Of a DNA stretch of 32,636 nucleotides, positions 1 to 7,322 are shown in pieces; the stretch's first letter is position 1, and each line of letters starts with the position of its first letter. Source of the DNA: Acidocella sp. (GTDB lineage: Bacteria; Pseudomonadota; Alphaproteobacteria; Acetobacterales; Acetobacteraceae); NCBI RefSeq assembly GCF_013044125.1, contig NZ_JABEVC010000003.1:1-32636 (forward strand), in the 5' to 3' direction. Below the pieces are notes generated by a model. That model saw only the letters and a list, made by a program, of their open reading frames with translations. It ran no database searches and was not told the DNA's origin. The position numbers were made by a program, and so were the translations under genes.

Positions 1-338
1 CACCGCCCGCACCGCCAACCAACGGCCCGCCAGTGGCCCTGGCCTTCCCCCCCGGCTCGGCCCTTCTGCCGGCGGCCGCGCTCGCCCCCATCAAGGCAAT
101 CGCCGCGGAGCGCGTCAGGGCAATCGCCGCGGAGCGCGTCAGGGCAATCGCCGCGGCGCACGCCAAGGCCAGCAACGCGCACATCCTCGCCGGTGGTTTC
201 GGCAGCTCCTTCGCCCTCGCGCTTGCCCGCGCGCAGCGCCTGGGCGAGGCCCTCACCGCCGCCGGCGTCCCCGCAAGTGCGATAAAACTCGTGGCCCAGC
301 CCTCTGGTTCTGGCGGCTTCGTGCAATTGGTATATTAA
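1..338 (+). CDS. C-terminal part of an OmpA-like domain protein (5' end outside window)
   Basis: The frame is open from the first bases of the window to a TAA at 336-338, so this is the 3' end of a longer gene. A GTG at 33 is a possible but unneeded start. The visible peptide begins with a proline-rich linker (PPAPPTNGPP). It continues with VALAFPPGSALLP, which resembles the first strand of OmpA-type peptidoglycan-binding domains. The last third (ALARAQRLGEALTAAG, then VPASAIKL) looks like the helix and strand that close such domains. Between them sits an eight-residue repeat, AIAAERVR, in two perfect copies plus a degraded third. A role in envelope anchoring is inferred from this weak family resemblance. 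The usual OmpA Asp and Arg residues that bind diaminopimelate are not evident, so the function may have drifted. Confidence 0.5.
   Translation, partial: PPAPPTNGPPVALAFPPGSALLPAAALAPIKAIAAERVRAIAAERVRAIAAAHAKASNAHILAGGFGSSFALALARAQRLGEALTAAGVPASAIKLVAQPSGSGGFVQLVY
96..156 (+). repeat. 24-bp tandem repeat, about 2.5 copies, in frame
   Basis: The unit begins GCAATCGCCGCGGAGCGCGT and recurs at 96, 120 and 144 with a 24-base period. The first two copies are identical; the third diverges after about 13 bases. Each copy adds eight residues (AIAAERVR), so expansion or contraction keeps the reading frame. Confidence 0.85.
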
Positions 339-377
339 GCCTCCACCAACCCCTTACAGAGAGACCTTGAGCGTTCC

Positions 378-1598
378 ATGACCGAAGAGTTTCACCGCAT
401 CCGCCGCCTGCCCCCTTATGTCTTTGCCGAGGTGAACGCCGCCAAAGCCAAGGCGCGGGCCATCGCGGAGGACATTATAGACCTCGGCATGGGCAACCCG
501 GACAGCCCCACGCCGCCGCATATCGTCGCCAAACTCGTCGAGACCGTGCAGGACCCGCGCAGCCACCGCTACTCCACCAGCAAGGGCATACCCGGCCTGC
601 GCCGCGCGCTCGCCGCCTATTATGACCGCCGCTTCGGCGTGAAACTGAACCCTGACACCGAGGTCATCGCCACGCTCGGCTCCAAGGAGGGGCTGGCCAA
701 CCTCGCCGCCGCCATCACCTCCCCGGGCGACACCATCCTGGTCCCCAACCCTTCCTACCCCATCCACCAGTTCGGCTTCATCATCGCCGGCGCCTCCGTG
801 CGTTCCATCCCCGCCGAGCCGGGCGAGGACATGCTGCGCGCCATCGACCGCGCCGTGCGCCACTCCGTGCCAAAACCCACGGCGCTCATCGTCAACTACC
901 CCTCCAACCCCACCGCCCACATGGCCAGCCTTGATTTCTACAAGGAGCTGGTGGCGCTGGCGAAAAAGAACGAGCTGTTCATCATCTCGGACCTCGCCTA
1001 CGCCGAAATTTATTTCGAAGGTCCGCCCCCGCCCTCGGTGCTGGAAGTTCCCGGCGCCAAGGACATCACCATCGAGTTCACCTCAATGTCCAAAACCTAT
1101 TCCATGCCCGGCTGGCGCATGGGTTTTGGCGCCGGCAACCCGCGCCTCATCACCGCGCTCACGCGCATGAAATCCTATCTCGACTACGGCGCCTTCACCC
1201 CCATTCAGGTCGCCGCGACCGCCGCCCTCAACGGCCCGCAGGATTGCGTGGACGACATGCGCGCCCTCTACAAGGAACGCCGGGACATTCTCATCAAGGG
1301 CCTGCACGCCGCCGGATGGGATGTTCCCTCCCCCGCCGGCTCGATGTTCGCCTGGGCGCCGATCCCGCCGCGCTACGCCCATCTGGGCAGCCTGGAATTC
1401 TCCAAACTGCTGATGGAAAAAGCCAAGGTCGCGGTCGCGCCAGGCATCGGCTTCGGCGAATATGGTGACTCCCACGTCCGCATCGCCCTGGTTGAGAACA
1501 CCCACCGCCTGCGCCAGGCCCTGCGCAACATCCGCCACTTCCTCGCCACGGACAGCACCGTTCCCGCAGATGACATCGCCCTGGAGGACGGCCAATGA
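378..1598 (+). CDS. alaC: Glutamate-pyruvate (alanine) aminotransferase, AlaC-like
   Basis: A 406-residue cytosolic fold-type I PLP aminotransferase that closely follows E. coli AlaC (about 412 residues). Shared blocks include RLPPYVF near the N-terminus, DLGMGNPDSPTPPHIV, YSTSKGIPGLRRA, GSKEGLANL, VPNPSYPIH, the NYPSNPTA substrate/PLP loop and SPGIGFG-like APGIGFGEYGDSHVRIALVEN near the C-terminus. The PLP lysine is K239 in the motif SMSKTYSMPGWR. The expected reaction is pyruvate plus glutamate to alanine plus 2-oxoglutarate. The start is the ATG at 378, preceded by a purine-rich GAGAGAC about 12 bases upstream. The stop overlaps the start of hom by four bases (ATGA), which implies translational coupling. 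The order alaC-hom-glpX is common in Alphaproteobacteria. A related LL-diaminopimelate or methionine aminotransferase is the main alternative, but the similarity to AlaC is stronger. Confidence 0.9.
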   Translation: MTEEFHRIRRLPPYVFAEVNAAKAKARAIAEDIIDLGMGNPDSPTPPHIVAKLVETVQDPRSHRYSTSKGIPGLRRALAAYYDRRFGVKLNPDTEVIATLGSKEGLANLAAAITSPGDTILVPNPSYPIHQFGFIIAGASVRSIPAEPGEDMLRAIDRAVRHSVPKPTALIVNYPSNPTAHMASLDFYKELVALAKKNELFIISDLAYAEIYFEGPPPPSVLEVPGAKDITIEFTSMSKTYSMPGWRMGFGAGNPRLITALTRMKSYLDYGAFTPIQVAATAALNGPQDCVDDMRALYKERRDILIKGLHAAGWDVPSPAGSMFAWAPIPPRYAHLGSLEFSKLLMEKAKVAVAPGIGFGEYGDSHVRIALVENTHRLRQALRNIRHFLATDSTVPADDIALEDGQ

Positions 1599-2884
1599 CC
1601 CCGCTTAAAGTCGGCATCGCCGGCCTTGGCACCGTCGGCGCCGGCACCGTGCGCCTGCTGGCTGAGAACGCCGCCCTCATCACCGCGCGCGCCGGGCGGC
1701 CCATCAGCGTCACCGCCGTCTCCGCGCGGGACCAATCACGAGACCGGGGCATCGCGCTCGCCGGCATCACCTGGCACGGCAACGCCCTCTCCCTCGCCGC
1801 CGATCCCAATGTCGATGTCGTGGTCGAGCTCATCGGCGGCGCCGATGGCCCGGCCAAAGCCCTGGTGGAAGCCGCCATCGCCGCTGGCCGCCCCGTGGTC
1901 ACCGCCAACAAGGCGCTGCTCGCGGTGCACGGCGCCGCCATCGCCGCCGCGGCCGAGGCCGCTGGTCTCCCGCTCGGCTTCGAAGCCGCCGTCGCCGGGG
2001 GTATCCCGGTCATCAAGGTGCTGCGCGAGGGCCTCGCCGCCAACCACGTCTCGCGCGTCGCGGGCATCCTCAACGGCACCTGCAACTACATCCTCACCAC
2101 CATGCGCGAGGAAGGCCGTGACTTTCCCGAAGTCCTGGCCGACGCCCAGGCGCTCGGCTACGCCGAAGCCGACCCCGCCTTCGATATTGACGGCGTGGAC
2201 GCCGCCCACAAACTCACCATCCTCGCCGCCCTGGCGTTTGGCCAGAACGTTGATTTCTCGGCCGTGCATATCGAGGGCATCCGTCACATCTCCGCGCTGG
2301 ACATCAGCTTCGCCGAGGAACTCGGCTACCGCATCAAGCTGCTTGGCATCGCGCAGCAAACACCGGCGGGCGTCTCCATGCGCGTCCACCCGGCCATGGT
2401 GCCGGTGAGCAAGCTCCTCGCCGCGGTGGAAGGCGTGTTCAACGCCGTGCTGATGGAGGGTGATTTCTCCGGCCCCGTCTTCTGCCAAGGTCGCGGCGCT
2501 GGCGCCGGCCCCACCGCCAGCGCGGTCGTGGCCGACCTGATCGACATCGCGCGCGGCAGTAAAATCCCCGTCTGGGGCGCCGCCCAATCGGCCCTGGCGC
2601 CCTCGCGCCCGGTCGCCATCGCCGCCCTCACCGGGGCTTATTACCTGCGCCTGATGGTCACCGACCAGCCCGGCGTGCTCGCCGATGTCACCGCCATCCT
2701 GCGCGAACACGGCATTTCGCTCGAATCCATGCTCCAGCACGGGCGCAAGCCCGGCGAGGCGGTGCCCATCGTCCTGGTCACGCATGACACGGTGGAAGCC
2801 GCCATCAGCGCCGCCATCGCGCGCATCGCCAGGCTGGATTGCGTGCAGGAACCCCCCGCCCTCATCCGCATCGAGCCCAAATAA
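1595..2884 (+). CDS. hom: Homoserine dehydrogenase
   Basis: A 429-residue monofunctional homoserine dehydrogenase. It reduces aspartate semialdehyde to homoserine with NAD(P)H, the branch point to threonine and methionine. The N-terminal Rossmann motif GIAGLGTVGAGT (glycines 10, 12, 15) is clear. It is followed by VELIGG and VTANKALLA, the cofactor/substrate segment with the conserved lysine. The catalytic-domain block is NGTCNYILTTM, then GYAEADPAFDIDGVDAAHKL. A C-terminal ACT domain starts near residue 349 (YYLRLMVTDQPGVLADVTAI), consistent with feedback control by threonine. Length is typical of the family. The start overlaps the alaC stop by four bases, and glpX follows 28 bases downstream, so the three genes probably form one transcript. 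Confidence 0.95.
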   Translation: MTPLKVGIAGLGTVGAGTVRLLAENAALITARAGRPISVTAVSARDQSRDRGIALAGITWHGNALSLAADPNVDVVVELIGGADGPAKALVEAAIAAGRPVVTANKALLAVHGAAIAAAAEAAGLPLGFEAAVAGGIPVIKVLREGLAANHVSRVAGILNGTCNYILTTMREEGRDFPEVLADAQALGYAEADPAFDIDGVDAAHKLTILAALAFGQNVDFSAVHIEGIRHISALDISFAEELGYRIKLLGIAQQTPAGVSMRVHPAMVPVSKLLAAVEGVFNAVLMEGDFSGPVFCQGRGAGAGPTASAVVADLIDIARGSKIPVWGAAQSALAPSRPVAIAALTGAYYLRLMVTDQPGVLADVTAILREHGISLESMLQHGRKPGEAVPIVLVTHDTVEAAISAAIARIARLDCVQEPPALIRIEPK

Positions 2885-2912
2885 GCCAAATACCAAACAA
2901 GAGAGACAAGCC

Positions 2913-3902
2913 ATGACCGCACGCCGCCTCGGAGACGTCTCCGACCGCAACCTCGCCCTTGAACTCGTCCGCGTGACCGAGGCCGCCGCCATCGCCGCCT
3001 CGCGCTGGATCGGCCGCGGCAAAAAGAACGAGGCCGACGGCGCGGCGGTGGAAGCCATGCGCAAGGCGTTTGACACCGTGGCCATAAGCGGCACCGTGGT
3101 CATCGGCGAGGGCGAAATGGACGAGGCGCCGATGCTCTTCATCGGCGAAAAAGTCGGTCTCGGCGGCCCGCATATGGATATCGCGGTCGATCCGCTGGAA
3201 GGCACCAACATCACCGCCAAGGGCGGCGCCAACGCCATCGCCACCGTGGCCCTGGCCGAGCGCGGCAACTTCCTCCACGCGCCAGACATCTACATGGAAA
3301 AAATCGCGGTCGGCGGCGGCCTGCCCGAAGGCGTGGTCTCGCTTGACGCCCCCGTGGCCGAGAACCTCAAAAACCTCGCCCGCGCCAAGAAAATTGACAT
3401 CTCCGACCTGATGATCTGCATGCTCGACCGCGAGCGCCACGCCGAAATAATCGCGAAAACCCGCGAGGCGGGCGCGCGCATCACCCTCATCGGCGACGGC
3501 GACGTCGCCGGCGTCATCGCCGTCAGCCAGTCCTTCACCGGGATTGACATGTATCTCGGCTCCGGCGGCGCGCCGGAGGGCGTGCTGGCCGCCGCCGCGT
3601 TGCGCTGCATCGGCGGCCAGATGCAGGGCAAGCTGTTGTTCGAGGACCAGGAGCAGATCGCGCGCGCTCGCACCATGGGCGTGAGCGACCCCAACCGCAT
3701 CTACAATATCATGGACATGGCCAAGGGCGACGTCATGTTCGCCGCCACCGGCGTCACCGGCGGCCCGATGCTCAAGGGCGTGCGCCGTGAAGGTGGCGGC
3801 GCCTTCACCCACTCCATCGTCATGCGCAGCAAATCAGGCACCGTGCGCTACGTCGAGGCGCATCACAACTTCGCAACCAAAACCTGGGCGCCCGAGATGT
3901 AG
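2913..3902 (+). CDS. glpX: Fructose-1,6-bisphosphatase class II
   Basis: A 329-residue GlpX-type phosphatase that hydrolyses fructose 1,6-bisphosphate to fructose 6-phosphate in gluconeogenesis (or sedoheptulose bisphosphate in some organisms). The frame is open upstream into hom, but the family start MTARRLGDVSDRNLALELVRVTEAAA fixes the ATG at 2913, with AGAGAGA about 8 bases before it. Characteristic segments are VIGEGEMDEAPMLFIGEKVG, the metal/phosphate motif DPLEGTNITAKGGANAIAT, GDGDVAGVIA, and GSGGAPEGVLAAAALRCIGG. Length is close to the E. coli enzyme (336). It is co-oriented with alaC and hom. In many relatives recJ follows in this position, but here the next gene is aceA on the opposite strand. 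Confidence 0.95.
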   Translation: MTARRLGDVSDRNLALELVRVTEAAAIAASRWIGRGKKNEADGAAVEAMRKAFDTVAISGTVVIGEGEMDEAPMLFIGEKVGLGGPHMDIAVDPLEGTNITAKGGANAIATVALAERGNFLHAPDIYMEKIAVGGGLPEGVVSLDAPVAENLKNLARAKKIDISDLMICMLDRERHAEIIAKTREAGARITLIGDGDVAGVIAVSQSFTGIDMYLGSGGAPEGVLAAAALRCIGGQMQGKLLFEDQEQIARARTMGVSDPNRIYNIMDMAKGDVMFAATGVTGGPMLKGVRREGGGAFTHSIVMRSKSGTVRYVEAHHNFATKTWAPEM

Positions 3903-3926
3903 GGGCGTAAATTCCCCTCGCCTTTT
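3900..3926 (+). terminator. Weak terminator-like hairpin after glpX
   Basis: AGGGG (3901-3905) pairs with CCCCT (3914-3918) around an eight-base loop, overlapping the glpX stop codon. CGCCTTTTC follows. The stem is short and the T run is only four bases, so termination is possible but not certain. Confidence 0.35.
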
Positions 3927-4061
3927 CACCTCATGTCCGCGAAAGCCGGCGTCTCCCGGATCAGCCATATCATTCCATTTTCGTACCAAACCCGCACAAA
4001 TTGGGGCGCAAGTAAAAAACAATCTTTTACTAACAATACGTTATCGAGAATTTCCCGCAAA

Positions 4062-4077
4062 TGCTCCACGTGGAGCA
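4062..4077. other. Perfect 16-bp palindrome, parS-like
   Basis: TGCTCCACGTGGAGCA reads identically on both strands and lies in the 231-base gap between convergent glpX and aceA. ParB parS sites follow TGTTNCACGTGNAACA. This element keeps the CACGTG core and differs only by a symmetric change at positions 3 and 14. It directly abuts the T tract of the aceA terminator, so it could also be a second hairpin of that terminator. The rest of the gap (3919-4061) shows no gene. Confidence 0.45.
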
Positions 4078-4078
4078 C

Positions 4079-4109
4079 AAAAAAACAGCCTGGAGTTTCC
4101 CCCGGGCTG
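4079..4109 (-). terminator. Intrinsic terminator of aceA
   Basis: Read on the - strand, CAGCCCGG (4109-4102) pairs with CCAGGCTG (4093-4086), eight pairs with one G-T, around an eight-base loop. Seven Ts follow (4085-4079). It begins 24 bases after the aceA stop codon, a textbook rho-independent layout. Confidence 0.85.
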
Positions 4110-4133
4110 CCCTGCTTGCGCTCCCCCCGCGGC

Positions 4134-5729
4134 TTACGCCGCGAACTGGTTCATCGTGTTATGCGCGCCACCCGCCTTCAGCGCCGCTTCCCCAGCGAAA
4201 TACTCCTTATGATCGTCGCCAATATCCGAGCCTGACATATTCTGGTGCTTCACGCAGGCGATACCCTGGCGGATTTCCTGACGCTGCACATTCAGCACAT
4301 AGCCAAGCATCCCGGCGGCGCCAAAATATTCCTTGGCCAGATTATCAGTGGAAAGTGCTGCGGTATGGTATGTCGGCAGCGTGATGAGATGGTGGAAAAT
4401 CCCCGCCCGCTTGGAGGCATCCGCCTGGAAGGTGCGGATTTTCTCATCCGCGCGCACCCCAAGCTCGGTGGCATCATAATCCACGCTCATCAGCTTCGCG
4501 CGGTCATAAGCGGACACATCCTTACCCTCCGCCTGCATCGCATCATAAACCTGCTGGCGGAAATTCAGCGTCCAGTTGAAAGACGGTGAATTGTTGTAAA
4601 CCAGCTTGGCATTCGGCACCACCGCGCGGATACGGTCCATCATCCCGGCGATCTGCTCCACATGCGGCTTCTCGGTTTCGATCCAGAGCAGATCAGCGCC
4701 GTTTTGCAGGCTGGTGATGGAGTCGAGCACGCAACGGTCCTCGCCGGTGCCGGCGCGGAACTGGAACAGATTGGAGGGCAGGCGCTTGGGGCGCAGCAGC
4801 TTACCGTTGCGGTTGATGATGACATCGCCATTGCGCGCATCGCCCGGCGCCACTTCTTCGCAATCCAGGAACGCATTATACTGATCTCCCAGATCGCCCG
4901 GCGTATGGGAGACGGCAATCTGCTTGGTCAGACCAGCGCCCAGCGAGTCCGTGCGGGTCACGATGATCCCGTTCTCAACACCAAGCTCCATGAAAGCATA
5001 GCGGCAGGCACGGACTTTCGCGATGAAATCCTCATGCGGCACGGTCACCTTGCCATCCTGATGCCCGCACTGCTTTTCATCCGAGACCTGATTCTCGATC
5101 TGCAGCGCGCAGGCGCCCGCCTCAATCATCTTCTTGGCCAGCAGATAGGTTGCTTCCGCATTGCCAAAACCCGCGTCAATATCAGCGATGATAGGAACAA
5201 CATGGGTCTCGAAATTATCAATCTTCGCCTGCACCTGCTTCTGCTTGGCCAGATCGCCCGCCGCGCGCGCCGCATCCAGATCGCGGAACAGCAGCCCCAG
5301 TTCACGGGCGTCGGCCTGACGCAGGAATGTATAAATCTCCTCGATCAACGCCGGAACCGAGGTTTTCTCATGCATCGACTGATCCGGCAGCGGGCCGAAA
5401 TCCGAGCGCAGGGCCGCAACCATCCAGCCGGAGAGATAGATGTAGCGGCGCTTGGTGGCGCCAAAATGCTTCTTGATGGAGATCATCTGCTGCTGGGCGA
5501 TGAACCCATGCCAGGCCCCGAGCGACTGGGTGTAATTCGCCGGGTCAGCGTCGTAGGCCGCCATATCAGCACGCATGATGCCGGCCGTGTATTTGGCGAT
5601 ATCCAGACCGGTATGGAAACGGTTCTGCAACCGCATCCGCTCGACGGATTCAGCATTGATACCGTCCCAGGTGCCGTTCTTGCTCTGGATAAGGTGGGTC
5701 AGTTTCGTAATATGCTCTTGATAGGACAT
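4134..5729 (-). CDS. aceA: Isocitrate lyase
   Basis: A 531-residue isocitrate lyase that cleaves isocitrate to glyoxylate and succinate, the first step of the glyoxylate shunt for growth on acetate or other C2 precursors. The catalytic motif KQCGH carries the active-site cysteine at residue 221 (context QVSDEKQCGHQDGKVTVPH). KQCGH rather than KKCGH and the length of 531 match the longer subfamily typified by Pseudomonas aeruginosa AceA. Other family segments are IIADIDAGFGNAEATYLLAKKMIEAG and YNNSPSFNWTLNF. The open frame extends 16 codons further upstream, but MSYQEHITKL at 5729 is the family start and has GGAAAA about 8 bases before it. The gene has its own AT-rich control region upstream and an intrinsic terminator downstream. 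It therefore appears monocistronic. No malate synthase is in the window. Confidence 0.96.
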   Translation of the reverse strand: MSYQEHITKLTHLIQSKNGTWDGINAESVERMRLQNRFHTGLDIAKYTAGIMRADMAAYDADPANYTQSLGAWHGFIAQQQMISIKKHFGATKRRYIYLSGWMVAALRSDFGPLPDQSMHEKTSVPALIEEIYTFLRQADARELGLLFRDLDAARAAGDLAKQKQVQAKIDNFETHVVPIIADIDAGFGNAEATYLLAKKMIEAGACALQIENQVSDEKQCGHQDGKVTVPHEDFIAKVRACRYAFMELGVENGIIVTRTDSLGAGLTKQIAVSHTPGDLGDQYNAFLDCEEVAPGDARNGDVIINRNGKLLRPKRLPSNLFQFRAGTGEDRCVLDSITSLQNGADLLWIETEKPHVEQIAGMMDRIRAVVPNAKLVYNNSPSFNWTLNFRQQVYDAMQAEGKDVSAYDRAKLMSVDYDATELGVRADEKIRTFQADASKRAGIFHHLITLPTYHTAALSTDNLAKEYFGAAGMLGYVLNVQRQEIRQGIACVKHQNMSGSDIGDDHKEYFAGEAALKAGGAHNTMNQFAA

Positions 5730-5890
5730 CTGCGTTTTCCGTTGCCGTTGGTGAGGATGCGTGTTGCAATGCACCAAGTAGACATTGTTTCGGAAAAAAG
5801 GGAGTCAATTTTGTAAAAACAATGTGTAATATTGTAAAGGATTTACCGATTTTGCAGAAAACATGTAAAATTTTTTCTGCAAGCCGGCAG
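5730..5890 (-). promoter_or_regulatory. aceA control region with nested repeats
   Basis: This AT-rich stretch sits between aceA and the small membrane-protein gene. It holds an inverted repeat TTGCAGAAAA (5852-5861) / TTTTCTGCAA (5873-5882) with an 11-base spacer. A second one is ACATTGTTT (5782-5790) / AAACAATGT (5817-5825). TGTAAA occurs in direct orientation at about 5812, 5833 and 5864. On the - strand TTGACT (5808-5803) could be a -35 element, with a poor -10 near 5784-5779. TTTGCA/TTTGTA-type repeats upstream of glyoxylate-shunt genes recall RamB/ScfR-type operators. That assignment is an inference. Confidence 0.5.
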
Positions 5891-5949
5891 GGCACCGCGG
5901 TTCTCTGGCCTTCCCGCGCGCGGCAATGCTGCAAGCCGCCGCCTGATGC

Positions 5950-6285
5950 CTATGCTTTCCAGAAGGTCATCAACAATCCACCGGCAACGATGAGAACGCC
6001 GCCGCACAGGATAGGCAAGCTCGGGCGCACCCCGAATGCGGCAAGGTTGATGGCCTGCGCGACCACAAAAAACAAGGTGACATAGACGCCGAGGAGTCTG
6101 CCAAAATCCCAGTTGGGAAGGTTGACGGTGATGCCGTAACTGAACAGGACGGCGGCGCCCAAAGCAAAAAAGCCCATTCGCATTCCCATGGCGTGCGCAT
6201 GGAGGCCGGTGCGGGCCAAGGCGTCGCCACCGGCTTCGAGCACGGCGGCGAGGGTGAGGACAACAAGAATCGAAAAATGACTCAC
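5950..6285 (-). CDS. Small four-helix membrane protein, YnfA/SMR-like
   Basis: A 111-residue very hydrophobic protein with four predicted transmembrane segments, roughly residues 2-18 (FSILVVLTLAAVLEAGG), 33-50, 63-83 and 90-110. An acidic residue lies in the first helix (LEAGGDAL), as in small multidrug-resistance and UPF0060/YnfA proteins. The order of helices and the GRLLGVYVTLFFVVAQAI and GGVLIVAGGLLMTFW segments also recall YnfA, but I cannot name the exact family. The start chosen is the GTG at 6285, four bases past the purU stop, because the frame upstream lies inside purU. No strong ribosome-binding site is visible, so translation may depend on coupling to purU. It would sit in the inner membrane; substrate unknown. 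Confidence 0.6.
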   Translation of the reverse strand: MSHFSILVVLTLAAVLEAGGDALARTGLHAHAMGMRMGFFALGAAVLFSYGITVNLPNWDFGRLLGVYVTLFFVVAQAINLAAFGVRPSLPILCGGVLIVAGGLLMTFWKA

Positions 6286-6289
6286 GACG

Positions 6290-7150
6290 CTACACCGTGA
6301 ACACGACGGCTTTTTTGCCGTTGAGGATGACCCGGTCTTCAAGGTGGTAGCGGACGGCGCGGGCAAGAACACGGCGTTCAATATCGCGGCCCTTGCGCAC
6401 GAGATCATCTGGCGTGTCGGCGTGGGAAATCCGCTCGACATCCTGTTCGATGATCGGGCCTTCATCAAGGTCGGTGGTGACATAATGGCCGGTCGCGCCG
6501 ATCAGCTTCACGCCGCGGCCATGCGCCTGGTGGTAAGGCTTCGCGCCTTTGAACCCCGGCAGAAACGAATGATGAATATTGATGCATTTGCCAGCTAGTT
6601 TCGCTGCCAGCGCATCGGAAAGCACCTGCATGTAGCGGGCCAGCACAACAAGTTCTGATTTGGTCTCCTTCACCAGCGCCCAGATCTGGCCCTCCTGCTC
6701 CATCTTGGTATCCCTGGTGACCGGCAGATGGTGAAAGGGAATGCCCCCCAGGTCGATCCCCGCGAAATGCTCGCGCCCATGGTTGGAAATGATCGCGGCG
6801 GGCGTCATCGCGAGTTCGCCAATGCGCCAGCGATACAGCAGATCAACAAGGCAATGGTCGAATTTGGAGACCAGCAGCAGCACCCGGCGCGGGGTGGCAT
6901 GGTCGTTGATGCTGTAGGTGAGTTTGAACGGTTCGGCGATGCTGTGAAAATTCTCGCGCAAGGCCTCAATGCCGCTGCCGCCAACAAGATCAAAGCCGAT
7001 GCGAGCGAAGAACTTGCCGCTTTCATCATCGTCAAACTGCTGCGCCTCGCGGATATCCGCGCCGTGCTCGAACAAATAGGTGCTGACCGCGGCAACGATG
7101 CCGGGGCGGTTCAAACAGGAGAGGGTGAGCACATATTGGGGTTTGGACAT
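6290..7150 (-). CDS. purU: Formyltetrahydrofolate deformylase
   Basis: A 286-residue PurU that hydrolyses 10-formyl-tetrahydrofolate to formate and tetrahydrofolate, balancing one-carbon pools. An N-terminal ACT domain (about residues 5-80, [28 protein letters not shown]) is followed by a formyltransferase-type domain. The catalytic triad of this fold is present: N191 and H193 in [20 protein letters not shown], and D229 in [13 protein letters not shown]. Length matches the family. The ATG at 7150 starts the ACT domain directly. The small membrane protein follows after four bases, suggesting a two-gene unit. The 172-base gap to the divergent gene at 7323 should hold both promoters, but I see no convincing -35/-10 pair there. 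Confidence 0.95.
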   Translation of the reverse strand: MSKPQYVLTLSCLNRPGIVAAVSTYLFEHGADIREAQQFDDDESGKFFARIGFDLVGGSGIEALRENFHSIAEPFKLTYSINDHATPRRVLLLVSKFDHCLVDLLYRWRIGELAMTPAAIISNHGREHFAGIDLGGIPFHHLPVTRDTKMEQEGQIWALVKETKSELVVLARYMQVLSDALAAKLAGKCINIHHSFLPGFKGAKPYHQAHGRGVKLIGATGHYVTTDLDEGPIIEQDVERISHADTPDDLVRKGRDIERRVLARAVRYHLEDRVILNGKKAVVFTV

Positions 7151-7322
7151 GCGGTTTCCTGAAGTTTCGGCAATGGCGGGGCCGGGGTGTTGCGGGCCGG
7201 GGAGTCATAGCGCAAATGGGCGGGACCGTGAATCCTCGCCGCGGGGGCGGCGATGCGGCGGCATCTTGCGCTTGCATGGCTTGGGAGTAGTTATGGGCAT
7301 CCAACATCCCGAGGCTTAAGCC

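Noticed and set aside
96-156. Direct repeats considered as a CRISPR remnant
   Set aside because: Copies are contiguous without spacers, in frame with coding sequence, and no cas genes are present.
1736-3289. A 517-codon open frame on the - strand opposite hom and glpX
   Set aside because: Gly/Asp/His-rich composition typical of antisense shadow frames; it straddles two well-identified genes and has no family resemblance.
3931-4020. Segment with CGCGAAAGCCGGC considered as a dispersed REP-type element, and short open frames over it
   Set aside because: Only a loose resemblance to common CGCGAAAGCGGG intergenic repeats; no second copy is seen in the window and the small frames have no supporting features.
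4662-5816. A 384-codon open frame on the + strand opposite aceA
   Set aside because: Shadow of the strongly supported isocitrate lyase; it runs into the aceA control region without its own signals.
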